A stretch of DNA of 64,000 bases from an uncultured Dorea sp. GTDB lineage: Bacteria; Bacillota; Clostridia; Lachnospirales; Lachnospiraceae. Location of the stretch: NCBI GenBank assembly GCA_910584095.1, contig CAJTYU010000015.1, positions 7,603 through 71,602 of the forward strand. Direction: 5' to 3'. Made by a program: the position numbers and the translations under genes. The notes below the pieces were generated by a model. It was not told the DNA's origin. It did no database searches and saw only the letters and a program-made list of their open reading frames with translations. The number at the start of each line of letters is the position of its first letter. The stretch's first letter is position 1. Below, one piece after another: positions 8,439-16,581 of the stretch.

Positions 8439-9506
8439 ATGAAACGTATTATCTTAACCGGCGGCGGCACAGCGGGTCATGTAACCCCGAATATTGCTTT
8501 ACTGCCGCGTCTCAAAGAACTAGAATACGATATCCATTATATCGGTTCTTATAATGGAATCGAAAAAGAACTGATTGAACAGTTCGGCATTCCTTATCAT
8601 GGAATTTCTTCCGGAAAATTAAGGCGGTATTTCAGTCTGCAGAATTTCACAGATCCTTTCCGGGTAGTAAAGGGCTTTGGCGAAGCTCACAAGCTAATCA
8701 AATTGCTTAGGCCGAACGTTATTTTCTCCAAGGGCGGATTTGTATCTGTTCCGGTCGTTCTCGCCGGAAAGAAGTGCAAAGTGCCGACCATTATCCATGA
8801 ATCGGATATGACCCCCGGCCTCGCAAATAAATTATCCATTCCCTCTGCAACAAAGGTCTGCTGCAACTTTCCGGAAACTCTAGAACACCTTCCGGCAGAT
8901 AAGGCTGTGCTCACCGGCTCGCCCATTCGCCAAGAGTTGTTATCCGGCGACAAGCAGCATGCATTAAACTTCACCGGCCTTGATGATGCCAAGCCCGTAA
9001 TTTTGATTGTCGGCGGAAGCCTCGGCGCCCAAGCTGTTAACGAAGCTATCCGCAGAATCCTTCCATCACTTCTGAAGGATTTTAACATAGTCCATCTGTG
9101 CGGTAGGGGAAAACTTGATCCATCCCTGAATAATCTGAACGGCTATGTACAATATGAATATATTAAGGATGAATTGAAGGATCTATTCGCCCTTTCTGAT
9201 ATTGTGATCTCTCGTGCAGGCGCTAATGCTATTTGCGAGCTTTTGGCTCTTCACAAACCGAGTCTTTTAATTCCGCTGTCTGCAAATGCAAGCCGCGGCG
9301 ACCAGCTTCTGAATGCCCGTTCTTTTGAGCGTCAGGGCTTCAGCGCAGTTCTAGAGGAAGAACAAATCACTGACGCGGGACTTTTGTCCGCTATTCGCAG
9401 CCTCTATAAGAACCGAGCGCAATTTGAAACGGCAATGATGAACTCAAACCAACAAGATTCTATTGACACCATCGTTGATTTAATAGAATCCGCCGTACAT
9501 TCATAA
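8439..9506 (+). CDS. murG: UDP-N-acetylglucosamine--MurNAc-(pentapeptide) pyrophosphoryl-undecaprenol transferase
   Basis: A 355-residue membrane-associated GT28 glycosyltransferase that makes lipid II. The start ATG at 8439 has TTGGAGG 6 bp upstream; the frame is open further 5' but without signals. Motifs: TGGGTAGHVTPN (glycine-rich loop 1), FSKGGFVSVP (loop 2), GGSLGAQAVN (loop 3) and a UDP-binding region around SRAGANAICEL. The gene stands alone, outside any mur/dcw cluster, between a sigma factor and a probable anti-sigma gene that both point the other way. Some Firmicutes carry a second MurG-like enzyme, so this could be the sole or an extra copy. Confidence 0.92.
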   Translation: MKRIILTGGGTAGHVTPNIALLPRLKELEYDIHYIGSYNGIEKELIEQFGIPYHGISSGKLRRYFSLQNFTDPFRVVKGFGEAHKLIKLLRPNVIFSKGGFVSVPVVLAGKKCKVPTIIHESDMTPGLANKLSIPSATKVCCNFPETLEHLPADKAVLTGSPIRQELLSGDKQHALNFTGLDDAKPVILIVGGSLGAQAVNEAIRRILPSLLKDFNIVHLCGRGKLDPSLNNLNGYVQYEYIKDELKDLFALSDIVISRAGANAICELLALHKPSLLIPLSANASRGDQLLNARSFERQGFSAVLEEEQITDAGLLSAIRSLYKNRAQFETAMMNSNQQDSIDTIVDLIESAVHS

Positions 9507-9543
9507 GAACAGCATTATATAATTATATCTTCTTTTCTAGTAT

Positions 9544-9571
9544 AAAAAGGTGTCAGTTTGACACCTTTTTC
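9544..9571. terminator. Bidirectional terminator between murG and the sigma gene
   Basis: AAAAAGGTGTC and GACACCTTTTT form a perfect 11-bp stem around AGTTT, with A- and T-runs on opposite ends, serving the converging murG and sigma genes. It reaches the last base of the sigma stop codon. Confidence 0.9.
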
Positions 9572-10125
9572 TATGCTCTGGTAATGTGGTCAAATTCATC
9601 CCTATAATTTTCCCTTATCCAATTCCTTGCTCTCTGCAGCATACTCGCCAACGCATCTACTGTCGTATCCATACTATCCGCAAGCTCCTGCCTTGGCATC
9701 TCCATCCCGTGTGCATAGATCAGTACATCATACCACTTTTTATTACGCTCCAGCACTGCGGCAAGAATTTTATCCGTATACTCAAGCACTTCCTTTTTCC
9801 ACATATTTTCAAAGAAAATATCTTCCGGATCAGGCTCTCTTCCAAGCATACTCTCTATATCTTCATCCTCATGCAGCAGTCTTTCGCGCTTTATGCGCTT
9901 CACATGATTGTATGCCAAATTCTTCGCTGTGACTAACAGCCAGCTCTTCGGATTCTCCACTTCACTATGAGCGCGGTGTATGTAATACCTCATAAGCGCT
10001 TCCTGCGCAATATCTTCTGCATCATCTGGGTTACGGATATTCATTAGCGCTGTCTGAAATATCTGATTCCGATATTTTTTGTATACAGCATCGAAGTCTT
10101 TTCTTCTTTCTGACTCCATTCCCAC
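9571..10125 (-). CDS. ECF-type RNA polymerase sigma factor
   Basis: A 184-residue sigma-70 family protein with region 2 (AVYKKYRNQIFQTALMNI, then DAEDIAQEALMRYY) and a C-terminal region 4 helix-turn-helix (RQELADSMDTTVDALASML). The acidic linker between the regions is longer than usual. The start is taken as GTG at 10125 with GGAAAG 5 bp upstream; ATG at 10119 is the alternative. It ends at a terminator shared with murG. The probable partner is the DUF4367-like membrane protein further downstream; target promoters are not evident. Confidence 0.88.
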   Translation of the reverse strand: MGMESERRKDFDAVYKKYRNQIFQTALMNIRNPDDAEDIAQEALMRYYIHRAHSEVENPKSWLLVTAKNLAYNHVKRIKRERLLHEDEDIESMLGREPDPEDIFFENMWKKEVLEYTDKILAAVLERNKKWYDVLIYAHGMEMPRQELADSMDTTVDALASMLQRARNWIRENYRDEFDHITRA

Positions 10126-10165
10126 AACTACTTTCCTTTATCTTTTGCTTTTTCCTTTATTTATG

Positions 10166-10582
10166 CTAATTAACCGCCCTTACTCTGGACAGAATATCCT
10201 CTCGGTCGGCCTCGCTCAGCTCGCCGACATTCCACCCAAAGCCCGCCTGATCATTCTTATATCTAGGAATCAAATGCATATGAAAATGAAAAACCGTCTG
10301 CCCCGCGGATTCCCCATTATTCTGCACTACATTAAACCCATCGCAATCCAGAGCCTTCGTCATCTTCACCGCCATCTTCTTTGCAAGCAAGATGGCCTTC
10401 CCCGCCAATTCATCCGGTAATTCATACAGATTCGGATAATGCTCTTTCGGCAAAATCAACGCATGGCCCTTCGACGCCGGGCCAAGATCCAGAATCACCC
10501 GGAATTCCTCATCTTCATACAATGTCGCAGATGGAATATCTCCATTCGCAATCTTGCAAAAGATACAATTATCATCTCTCAT
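10166..10582 (-). CDS. HIT family nucleotide hydrolase
   Basis: A 138-residue histidine-triad protein. It starts with MRDDNCIFCKIANGDIPSA, carrying the CxxC pair of the Hint/HinT group, and ends its core with the triad HFHMHLIPR. Members hydrolyse adenosine phosphoramidates and related nucleotides in the cytoplasm. The start codon follows AAGGAAGG. The gene sits 40 bp upstream of the sigma gene on the same strand, so they may be co-transcribed, without an obvious functional link. Confidence 0.93.
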   Translation of the reverse strand: MRDDNCIFCKIANGDIPSATLYEDEEFRVILDLGPASKGHALILPKEHYPNLYELPDELAGKAILLAKKMAVKMTKALDCDGFNVVQNNGESAGQTVFHFHMHLIPRYKNDQAGFGWNVGELSEADREDILSRVRAVN

Positions 10583-10693
10583 AACATCAACCTTCCTTCT
10601 AAATATAAAATAACTGCTTTATTTTACAAAATCATCTCTTGCATATTCCAACCGCCGGTGTTACACTGATACTCCAGAAAGGCGGTGCGAATT

Positions 10694-11512
10694 ATGTATA
10701 CATCTACAGACCTCGACAAACTTAGACAAATTATGGAAGAAAACCAAGAACTCGCAGACATTATCAGCAGGATTCTCTCCTCTCACAGAGAATCAATCAG
10801 CACTATCACTCATGAAATACGCAATCCTCTGACTCTGGTGTACAGCTCTCTGCAGCTTATCGAATCTAACCACCCCGAAGTTCGCACTTTTCGGCATTGG
10901 AATGCTATGCATCAAGATGTTTTATATATGATGCGGCTTCTTGCGGATCTGTCTGATTACAATAACGGTTTCACATTACATAAACAGCCGCTGAATACCG
11001 GCAGTTTTTTAAAGCAGCTCGTCCTGTCTTTTGCCGCTTCTTCCGAAGCTTCAAACATAGAATTTACCTCTCGGATTGCGCCGGAACTTCCATATATTCA
11101 AGCGGATGCTCCAAAATTAAAAGAAGTTCTTCTCAATCTATTAAAAAATGCTTTTGAAGCTATTCCCTCCGGCGCTCCGGGTTCTGTTCGTCTGGAAGCG
11201 GATATAATAACCCACACCTCCTCCGGCAAGCCCGGTATTTCCGCTGCTTCCGCCGTCTCTTCCAGTCTGCAGATTCAGATTCGTGATAACGGCTGCGGCA
11301 TTCCCGCCAAACACTTTGATGAGATCTTTACTCCTTTCACCACCTTCAAATCCGGCGGCACGGGTCTCGGCCTCCCTTTGAGCAAAAGAATCGTCGAAGC
11401 CCACGGCGGAACCCTGCAGGCGAAATCCTCCCCGGATATAGGCACTGTATTTACCATACTTCTTCCTGTATCTTCTGCTCCGGCATCCCCCTGTCCCGGC
11501 GATACAGAATAA
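10694..11512 (+). CDS. Soluble sensor histidine kinase
   Basis: A 272-residue kinase without membrane segments. The H-box is STITHEIRNPLTLVYSS near residue 40, followed by N-box LLNLLKNAFEA, G1 box IRDNGCGIP, the F-box region and GGTGLGLPLSKRIVEAHGG. There is no N-terminal sensor domain beyond about 30 residues, so it probably senses through a partner or a cytoplasmic cue, as in KinB/Spo0F-type orphan kinases (inference). No response regulator is adjacent. ATG at 10694 is preferred to GTG at 10685. The 3' end overlaps the convergent rhomboid gene by 62 bp. Confidence 0.85.
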   Translation: MYTSTDLDKLRQIMEENQELADIISRILSSHRESISTITHEIRNPLTLVYSSLQLIESNHPEVRTFRHWNAMHQDVLYMMRLLADLSDYNNGFTLHKQPLNTGSFLKQLVLSFAASSEASNIEFTSRIAPELPYIQADAPKLKEVLLNLLKNAFEAIPSGAPGSVRLEADIITHTSSGKPGISAASAVSSSLQIQIRDNGCGIPAKHFDEIFTPFTTFKSGGTGLGLPLSKRIVEAHGGTLQAKSSPDIGTVFTILLPVSSAPASPCPGDTE

Positions 11513-12068
11513 CCGCTAAGATCAACCCGGCAAGCGCGCCTCCGATATGTGCTGAATTATCCACCCCGCTGCTGGTCAGGCCATGATACAGCGTTACTCC
11601 AATCAAAAACAGAATACCTCTGTCCGACATATCGCCTACCTTTCCGTGATTACGGAGCGCAATATAAAATAACGCGCCGATAATGCCAAAAATCGCGCCG
11701 GACGCCCCGGCGGAAACAGCATACTCCTCCATACGCAGCTCTGTCGCAAGAGACAAAAGATTCCCCGCCAGACCGCTGAACATATAGAGCAGCACATATT
11801 TAACTGTTCCAAGTTCGTGCTCTAACTGCCAGCCCATCAGCGCCAGAGCCAGCATATTGTTCATCAGATGATCAAAGCCAAAATGAAGAAACATGCAGGT
11901 AAACAACTCATAGTATTTGCCTGCATAAATTATATCCGGTGTATACATGGCACCATGTTCCAGCATGAATCTGGCATCCTCTGTCATTCCCTGAAAGGAT
12001 AAAATCAGAAATACTATTATATTCACAGCGGCCAGGGCAATCGTGCACGGCGCTTTCTTCTGGTACAT
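11451..12068 (-). CDS. Rhomboid family intramembrane serine protease
   Basis: A 205-residue membrane protease with about six transmembrane segments. The catalytic serine is in GASGAIFGIIG and the catalytic histidine in SAHIGGALAGL; the HFGFDHLMNNMLAL motif of the family is also present. The start at 12068 (MYQKKAPCT) is chosen because AAAGGAG lies 5 bp upstream, inside the longer open frame. Rhomboids cleave transmembrane segments of client proteins; the client is unknown. The gene overlaps the kinase gene tail to tail by 62 bp, which is unusual and leaves no room for terminators. Confidence 0.93.
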   Translation of the reverse strand: MYQKKAPCTIALAAVNIIVFLILSFQGMTEDARFMLEHGAMYTPDIIYAGKYYELFTCMFLHFGFDHLMNNMLALALMGWQLEHELGTVKYVLLYMFSGLAGNLLSLATELRMEEYAVSAGASGAIFGIIGALFYIALRNHGKVGDMSDRGILFLIGVTLYHGLTSSGVDNSAHIGGALAGLILAVILYRRDRGMPEQKIQEEVW

Positions 12069-12157
12069 GGCCCACTCCTTTTGCATCATATTATGTTTTT
12101 ATTATACCATTATTTGCCACATCCGTCGATAAAATAATAAATTTTTTTAAATCGCAG

Positions 12158-13057
12158 CTAAAAATCCTCCTCGTCAATGTATATCCCGTCCCAGTCTCCC
12201 CACTTCGGACGTTTGTGACGATGCAGCAGTCTCTTCACCGGACTCCATAAATTATCTGTTTCCTTAAGAATCTTACTGCCCATTTCCTGTCTGGTTATCC
12301 AGTCATGTTCCTCACTGTCATACTCAAATGCTCTCTGCCGCAGCAGCGGTTCTACGCAAGGTCTTTCTCCCTCCGGCGCCTGCCGCTCTCTTTCCCTTAA
12401 AATCTTCTCCTCGTCCTCCCGCTTCCCGCCTTTCGTGTCTTTTGTCCGCTTCTCCTTCGGCTCCACAGCGCTTATGCCGCCCTTTTCCTCTTCTTTCATT
12501 TTCTCCAGTTCCAGCATAATCCTCTTGAGGCTATAGTTTTCTTTCATTGTTTCTTTATGAAGAAAAAAAGCTGTTTTTACACTGGGAATATCCTGATAAT
12601 CTGTCCACTGGACAAAATCATCCATCAGCCGGTGAAAAGACATCCGAATGTCCTCGTCTCCCTGTGGAAAATAGCAAAACCGGTACTCTCCTTCTTCGCA
12701 AAATATATATTCCGGGTTCATCAGCAGCCTGTTTGAGTTCAAAAGATAGCTCTCTGTATCTTCTATAACTTCCTGTATCTGCCCTAAGAATCCGTTCATA
12801 TCTTCCCATGTAATCTTTTTCTGCCTATAATACTGCCGCATAGATATTAACCCTGTAATATCATATTCATAAACGGTTCTTTCCCCCTCCCCTACGGCGC
12901 TGATCGAAAGCAGCCCTTTAACATGGTTCTCCCGAAGCATCCGAATCTGATAATCCTCGGTATATAATCCAGAAAAGCTGATTCTAAGCCTTGTCTGGTT
13001 CAATTCCTTTTTTAGTTCTGTCTGAAATTCCACTCCTATTTCCCTTTCTAAATCCAT
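12158..13057 (-). CDS. DUF6382 protein of the Tad pilus locus
   Basis: A 299-residue cytoplasmic protein matching the DUF6382 type that accompanies Tad loci in Lachnospiraceae: an N-terminal alpha/beta region with FCEEGEYRFCYFPQ, then a charged linker from residue 195. Many relatives end with an FHA phosphothreonine-binding domain; here the protein ends after the linker with an acidic tail, so the FHA part is absent. It is the last gene of the tad operon on the minus strand, 50 bp after the small tadE-like gene. The function is unknown; a regulatory role in pilus assembly is inference. No good ribosome site is visible at the start. Confidence 0.7.
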   Translation of the reverse strand: MDLEREIGVEFQTELKKELNQTRLRISFSGLYTEDYQIRMLRENHVKGLLSISAVGEGERTVYEYDITGLISMRQYYRQKKITWEDMNGFLGQIQEVIEDTESYLLNSNRLLMNPEYIFCEEGEYRFCYFPQGDEDIRMSFHRLMDDFVQWTDYQDIPSVKTAFFLHKETMKENYSLKRIMLELEKMKEEEKGGISAVEPKEKRTKDTKGGKREDEEKILRERERQAPEGERPCVEPLLRQRAFEYDSEEHDWITRQEMGSKILKETDNLWSPVKRLLHRHKRPKWGDWDGIYIDEEDF

Positions 13058-13108
13058 TATCCGGCAGACATACTCGATGCACGGACCAATAACTCTTTTA
13101 CAAACATA

Positions 13109-13522
13109 TCACTGCATCAGCCTCCGATACCTTCGTATCTTTTCCTCCGGCTCCGTAATGCCCGCCGTCTCAGCGACCGACACCCGCATCTTTCCCTTAG
13201 CCGCGAACGCCTTCACTACAATCCGTTCTTCATCCACCTGTGCGTTTCCATACACCCGTCCAAACAAAATACATTTTCCACGCACCCTCTCTTCAAATAT
13301 AGCGTTCACCGTCTCTGCCGTCACTTTCTCCTTCTCCCTTGTCTTTGTACTTCCCACAGCCGCCGCCTCATAAGCGCAGGAAGAAATGACCTCCTTATCA
13401 TGGTAATAGAATATTCCCATGACGATTAAGAAAAATACCGACAATACCGCCGGCACAATATAGGCCATCTCCACCGTAATCATTCCTGAAAAATCTATAC
13501 CTTTCGTTTTTCTTTCTCTCAT
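13109..13522 (-). CDS. TadE-like pseudopilin
   Basis: A 137-residue membrane protein. A basic N-terminus is followed by the TadE signature GMITVEMAYIVPAVL and one transmembrane segment, then a small extracytoplasmic domain. By family analogy it would be processed by the prepilin peptidase encoded directly upstream, after the residue before the hydrophobic stretch. The apparent start has GGAGG directly against the ATG, so the exact start is uncertain. It lies 33 bp behind the peptidase gene and belongs to the tad operon. Confidence 0.8.
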   Translation of the reverse strand: MRERKTKGIDFSGMITVEMAYIVPAVLSVFFLIVMGIFYYHDKEVISSCAYEAAAVGSTKTREKEKVTAETVNAIFEERVRGKCILFGRVYGNAQVDEERIVVKAFAAKGKMRVSVAETAGITEPEEKIRRYRRLMQ

Positions 13523-13555
13523 CCTCCGTCTCTCTTTTCTGTCCCTGCTTATCTC

Positions 13556-14026
13556 CTATGACAAGAGCTCTCCCGCCCACATAACCGCATATCCTGCCGT
13601 AATAAACGGCACCATGGGAAGCGCCGCTCCTCTTTGATATTTGTGCAGCGCAAGTACCGCTGCCGCCGCCAAAGCAACCGCTATCCACGCCGCAAACATT
13701 AATTCCAGCAGCTTCCAAATACCAAGATATGTTCCGAGTATACACAGCAGCCAGCTGTCTCCATATCCAAGCTGCTCCCTCGTCACTTTACTTACTAATA
13801 CAAATATCAGGCCGGTCAGAAGCCCTCCCATCGCCAGCCGGATATGTCCTCCGCCGGCAAATACCGCATACACTGCCGCCAGAATACTCCCTATCATCAG
13901 CATCGTTCCCGATATCCTCCTGCTCTTTAAATCTGTCGCTGACAATCCGACAAGCATACCCATGCATACAATCCTGCCGATTATCAGCAATCCGTTTTCT
14001 GCAGCATAATGACTTACCTGCAGCAT
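13556..14026 (-). CDS. Type IV/Flp prepilin peptidase (A24, TadV/CpaA-like)
   Basis: A 156-residue polytopic membrane aspartyl protease with about five or six transmembrane segments. The two catalytic aspartates are in SATDLKSRRIS and in GYGDSWLL, the standard A24 pair. The short length without the N-terminal methylase domain fits the TadV/CpaA group. It would cleave the Flp pilin and TadE-like proteins of this operon, and possibly the pilin-like proteins of the second pilus locus at 42-45 kb, which has no peptidase of its own (inference). The start overlaps the upstream gene by 13 bp. Confidence 0.88.
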   Translation of the reverse strand: MLQVSHYAAENGLLIIGRIVCMGMLVGLSATDLKSRRISGTMLMIGSILAAVYAVFAGGGHIRLAMGGLLTGLIFVLVSKVTREQLGYGDSWLLCILGTYLGIWKLLELMFAAWIAVALAAAAVLALHKYQRGAALPMVPFITAGYAVMWAGELLS

Positions 14027-14868
14027 TTAGAACACGCCCCTTTCCCCACTGCTTCCGATAGCGGAACTGCATAAATGGTTCGTTTTAACCCGCTGCAGCT
14101 CAGCGAATCATGGTATCTGTCCCCGTAATCCGTTATATAGACTCCAACTGCCGCCCCGCCATGCACACAGCCTTCACAGGCATAATATTTCCCTTGGCTT
14201 TCATTGCGCAGTCCATGCACCTCGCTATAAGGAACCATCCGGATTGACAGTTCCAGATAATTACAATGATAATCCCGATGATAAACCATACCTGTTTCTG
14301 TGATATAAACCGTTTCTTCATCCTCCTGTCCGAAGCCGGAACGGACATAGCCGTTCCACCCCTTCATCCTCATGGATTCCGTCATATTCACCGGAGCCGC
14401 TGCAAAAACCGGAATAGGCAGCCTAACCTGATAAGCGGCCTTAAGCTCCAGAATCCCAGTTATTGCAGACATTCTCGATTTCTCGCAGTGAATCCCGCCG
14501 CTTCCGCCTACCACAATACTTCTCTCCAGACGTTCTCCTCCAACGGCAGATACAATATCTGCCTCTAGGCTCCCCGGCGTAACCTTCGGATAAACATAAA
14601 TATCTTCCGCCGCCATTTTAGCGGCATACTGCATCCCGCTGCGGATAGCAGTCCGAACGGACATTACCTCAAGCATATAGAACAGCGCAAGCGCCGCCAA
14701 GAAAAATAGCGGTACTGCAAGTGCGGCTTCTACTGTAATTACGCCTTTCTCCGCCGCAGTTTCTCTTCTGGAAAGGCAGAGGGATGCCCTTTTGGAGCAC
14801 AGAAACCTTTGCCCGGATTTTGGGGAATTTGAGGATATTGAATATACAGGGTCCTGCCTTTTTGGCAT
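14014..14868 (-). CDS. TadE-like pseudopilin with two Cys/His modules
   Basis: A 284-residue protein started at the ATG at 14868, which has AAAGGAGA 9 bp upstream. After about 40 basic residues comes GVITVEAALAVPLFFLAALA, the TadE/TadG signature and membrane segment. The extracytoplasmic part ends with two similar modules: VYITETGMVYH, then HCNYL and ACEGC; and VYITDYGDRYH, then SCSGL and ACSKCC. Each offers His, Cys and a CxxC pair, resembling small metal-binding modules seen on secreted nucleases and competence proteins. The modules would sit on the outside of the cell, possibly as an adhesive or redox-sensitive tip. The fusion is unusual; the role is not known. Confidence 0.78.
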   Translation of the reverse strand: MPKRQDPVYSISSNSPKSGQRFLCSKRASLCLSRRETAAEKGVITVEAALAVPLFFLAALALFYMLEVMSVRTAIRSGMQYAAKMAAEDIYVYPKVTPGSLEADIVSAVGGERLERSIVVGGSGGIHCEKSRMSAITGILELKAAYQVRLPIPVFAAAPVNMTESMRMKGWNGYVRSGFGQEDEETVYITETGMVYHRDYHCNYLELSIRMVPYSEVHGLRNESQGKYYACEGCVHGGAAVGVYITDYGDRYHDSLSCSGLKRTIYAVPLSEAVGKGACSKCCR

Positions 14869-14974
14869 ATAAGAACATCTCCTTTCAACATAATATTGTA
14901 GCTTTGGTAATATTTGACGATTCTCCAAAAGAACATCCCTCTGCCTTTCCATTTTTCATATAACTGTTCTGACA

Positions 14975-16360
14975 TTACCGGTATCCATAATAGGTACGGA
15001 ATCTATACGTAATTCCTCTGCGCAGACTGACCTTAGAGGCAACCTCCATCCTGCTGATACAGTCATCCGCCCGAAACCATGTCAGTCCTTTCTCCCGCCT
15101 GAGACAAAGCTCAACCAGATCTAGCGCCCGAAAAGGCATTTCCTGCCCGCGGTTTAAAAATAGCAGCACTCTCAGATATTCTCCATACTTCATGCCGCCC
15201 TGAACGTCCGCTCCCTCTTGTCCTGATTCCCGCGAGCCAAGACTCATTAATCCGGACAGGGACAGCTGCCAGCTCTCTCCATTCTTTGTGAGGGGAACTC
15301 CATATCCCTTCATCAGAGAACGCAAATCCATAATGCTCTCTCCAAATGCCCATGCAAGCAGCAAAACCTGAGTCAGAGCGTTTGCAGCGGCCGGAAATGC
15401 CACAGCCGTACACAGCGTAACCGCTAACGCCTGAGCTTCCGCTCGTTTCGCCGCATCTCCCTGCAGGTATATATAATTTGGAACAACCCTAAAGGCCAGC
15501 AGTTTCTTCAGCACGAATTCCAGATTCTCACGGTCACTGTCTTTTCCTGACAAAATATATTCTATCTCATAGTTAAGCGCTCCTATATTGCCCTCCTGCC
15601 CGCTATCTGCCGCTGAAGAAAAATGTGTCAGCACATACTCGCCAAACGCTATCTGAGATAATTCCACCGCGTCTGCCACGTCTGAAAAGTCTCCGAATCC
15701 GCTTCGCAAATTTCTCCGGGAGACTAACCCTCCCTCTTCAACCGACTTATCAGATACCTGCCGCTCCTTTGGCATAACCAGCTCCGTAAGAGGCGCCGCT
15801 GCAAGCTGCTGAATATTAGGAAGTGGATTATCCTCCGCCGGAAGCGTAAGATCATTCTCATTTAGCATACCGGCCAGCTCCTTGTAAAGAGATTCTTCTG
15901 TCTGCTGATATTGGCCCGCAGCTTCCTCCCGTCCCTCCCATTGCCCCATACTTCCCAGCAGATGGTTCAGAGAACCCAGTCCATACTTATTGTCTATAAA
16001 ATGCACAATCTGCTCTAAAAAAGCCTGTCCGTCCGCATCCGTCAGAAACTGAATCCTCTCCATACGCTGTTCCATACCGGATGCGCCATAATAGGACAGA
16101 CGGTCAAATACTTTCTGCTCACTGTAGCTTCCGCTCTCATATCCTCCGTCCATCGCAAAGACTTCAAATTCTTCCAGAAGCTCCCTCTGATACTCCGCAA
16201 ATACCGACTCCATTGCCCGATTCATATCGGCCCGTCGGTAACTTTTTGCAGACTGCAGGGAGGCGCTCTCCATGATACTTCCGGCAAAAGCTGCCAGCAG
16301 CACAAAAATCAGCGCCAAAAATGCAGTGACCTCCCCACGCTCAGATTCCCGCGCTTTCAC
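14975..16360 (-). CDS. DUF5702 protein of the Tad locus
   Basis: A 461-residue protein beginning with a membrane segment typical of TadG-like proteins (RGEVTAFLALIFVLLAAFAGSIMES), followed by a large extracytoplasmic region of mostly helical prediction. It matches the DUF5702 family that is restricted to Tad loci of Clostridia. It overlaps the flp gene by 20 bp and precedes the large tadE-like gene. By position it may be a minor pilin or platform protein outside the membrane; there is no experimental basis visible here. Confidence 0.75.
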   Translation of the reverse strand: MKARESERGEVTAFLALIFVLLAAFAGSIMESASLQSAKSYRRADMNRAMESVFAEYQRELLEEFEVFAMDGGYESGSYSEQKVFDRLSYYGASGMEQRMERIQFLTDADGQAFLEQIVHFIDNKYGLGSLNHLLGSMGQWEGREEAAGQYQQTEESLYKELAGMLNENDLTLPAEDNPLPNIQQLAAAPLTELVMPKERQVSDKSVEEGGLVSRRNLRSGFGDFSDVADAVELSQIAFGEYVLTHFSSAADSGQEGNIGALNYEIEYILSGKDSDRENLEFVLKKLLAFRVVPNYIYLQGDAAKRAEAQALAVTLCTAVAFPAAANALTQVLLLAWAFGESIMDLRSLMKGYGVPLTKNGESWQLSLSGLMSLGSRESGQEGADVQGGMKYGEYLRVLLFLNRGQEMPFRALDLVELCLRREKGLTWFRADDCISRMEVASKVSLRRGITYRFRTYYGYR

Positions 16361-16541
16361 TGGTTATCTTCTCAAATATAGTATTTACAAGACTGGTAAG
16401 CTGAGACTTGAAGATAATTACCAGTCCGATCAGAACCACTAGGATCAGGATCACCTCTACCACCCCAATTCCTTGTTCTTCCTTAAGCAGTCTCTTTATC
16501 CTCTGCCCCGCCCCTTTCACTTTCCACATTAGCATTGCCAT
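16341..16541 (-). CDS. Flp-type pilin
   Basis: A 66-residue Flp1-like major pilin. It has a basic leader (KVKGAGQRIKRLLKEEQG), the processing site before IGVVEVILILVV, with the conserved Glu at +5, and a hydrophobic helix of about 22 residues followed by a short polar tail. The start follows AAGGAGA. It lies between tadC and the DUF5702 gene in the tad operon and is the expected filament subunit. Confidence 0.88.
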   Translation of the reverse strand: MAMLMWKVKGAGQRIKRLLKEEQGIGVVEVILILVVLIGLVIIFKSQLTSLVNTIFEKITSESAGI

Positions 16542-16581
16542 ATTTTATCTCCTTTTCTGATTTTCTATTTCCCCGGATCTA

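Noticed and set aside
9544..9571. GTGTCA-TGACAC core similar to the palindrome at 39816
   Set aside because: Here it is part of a terminator stem with T-runs between converging genes; the resemblance is likely chance.
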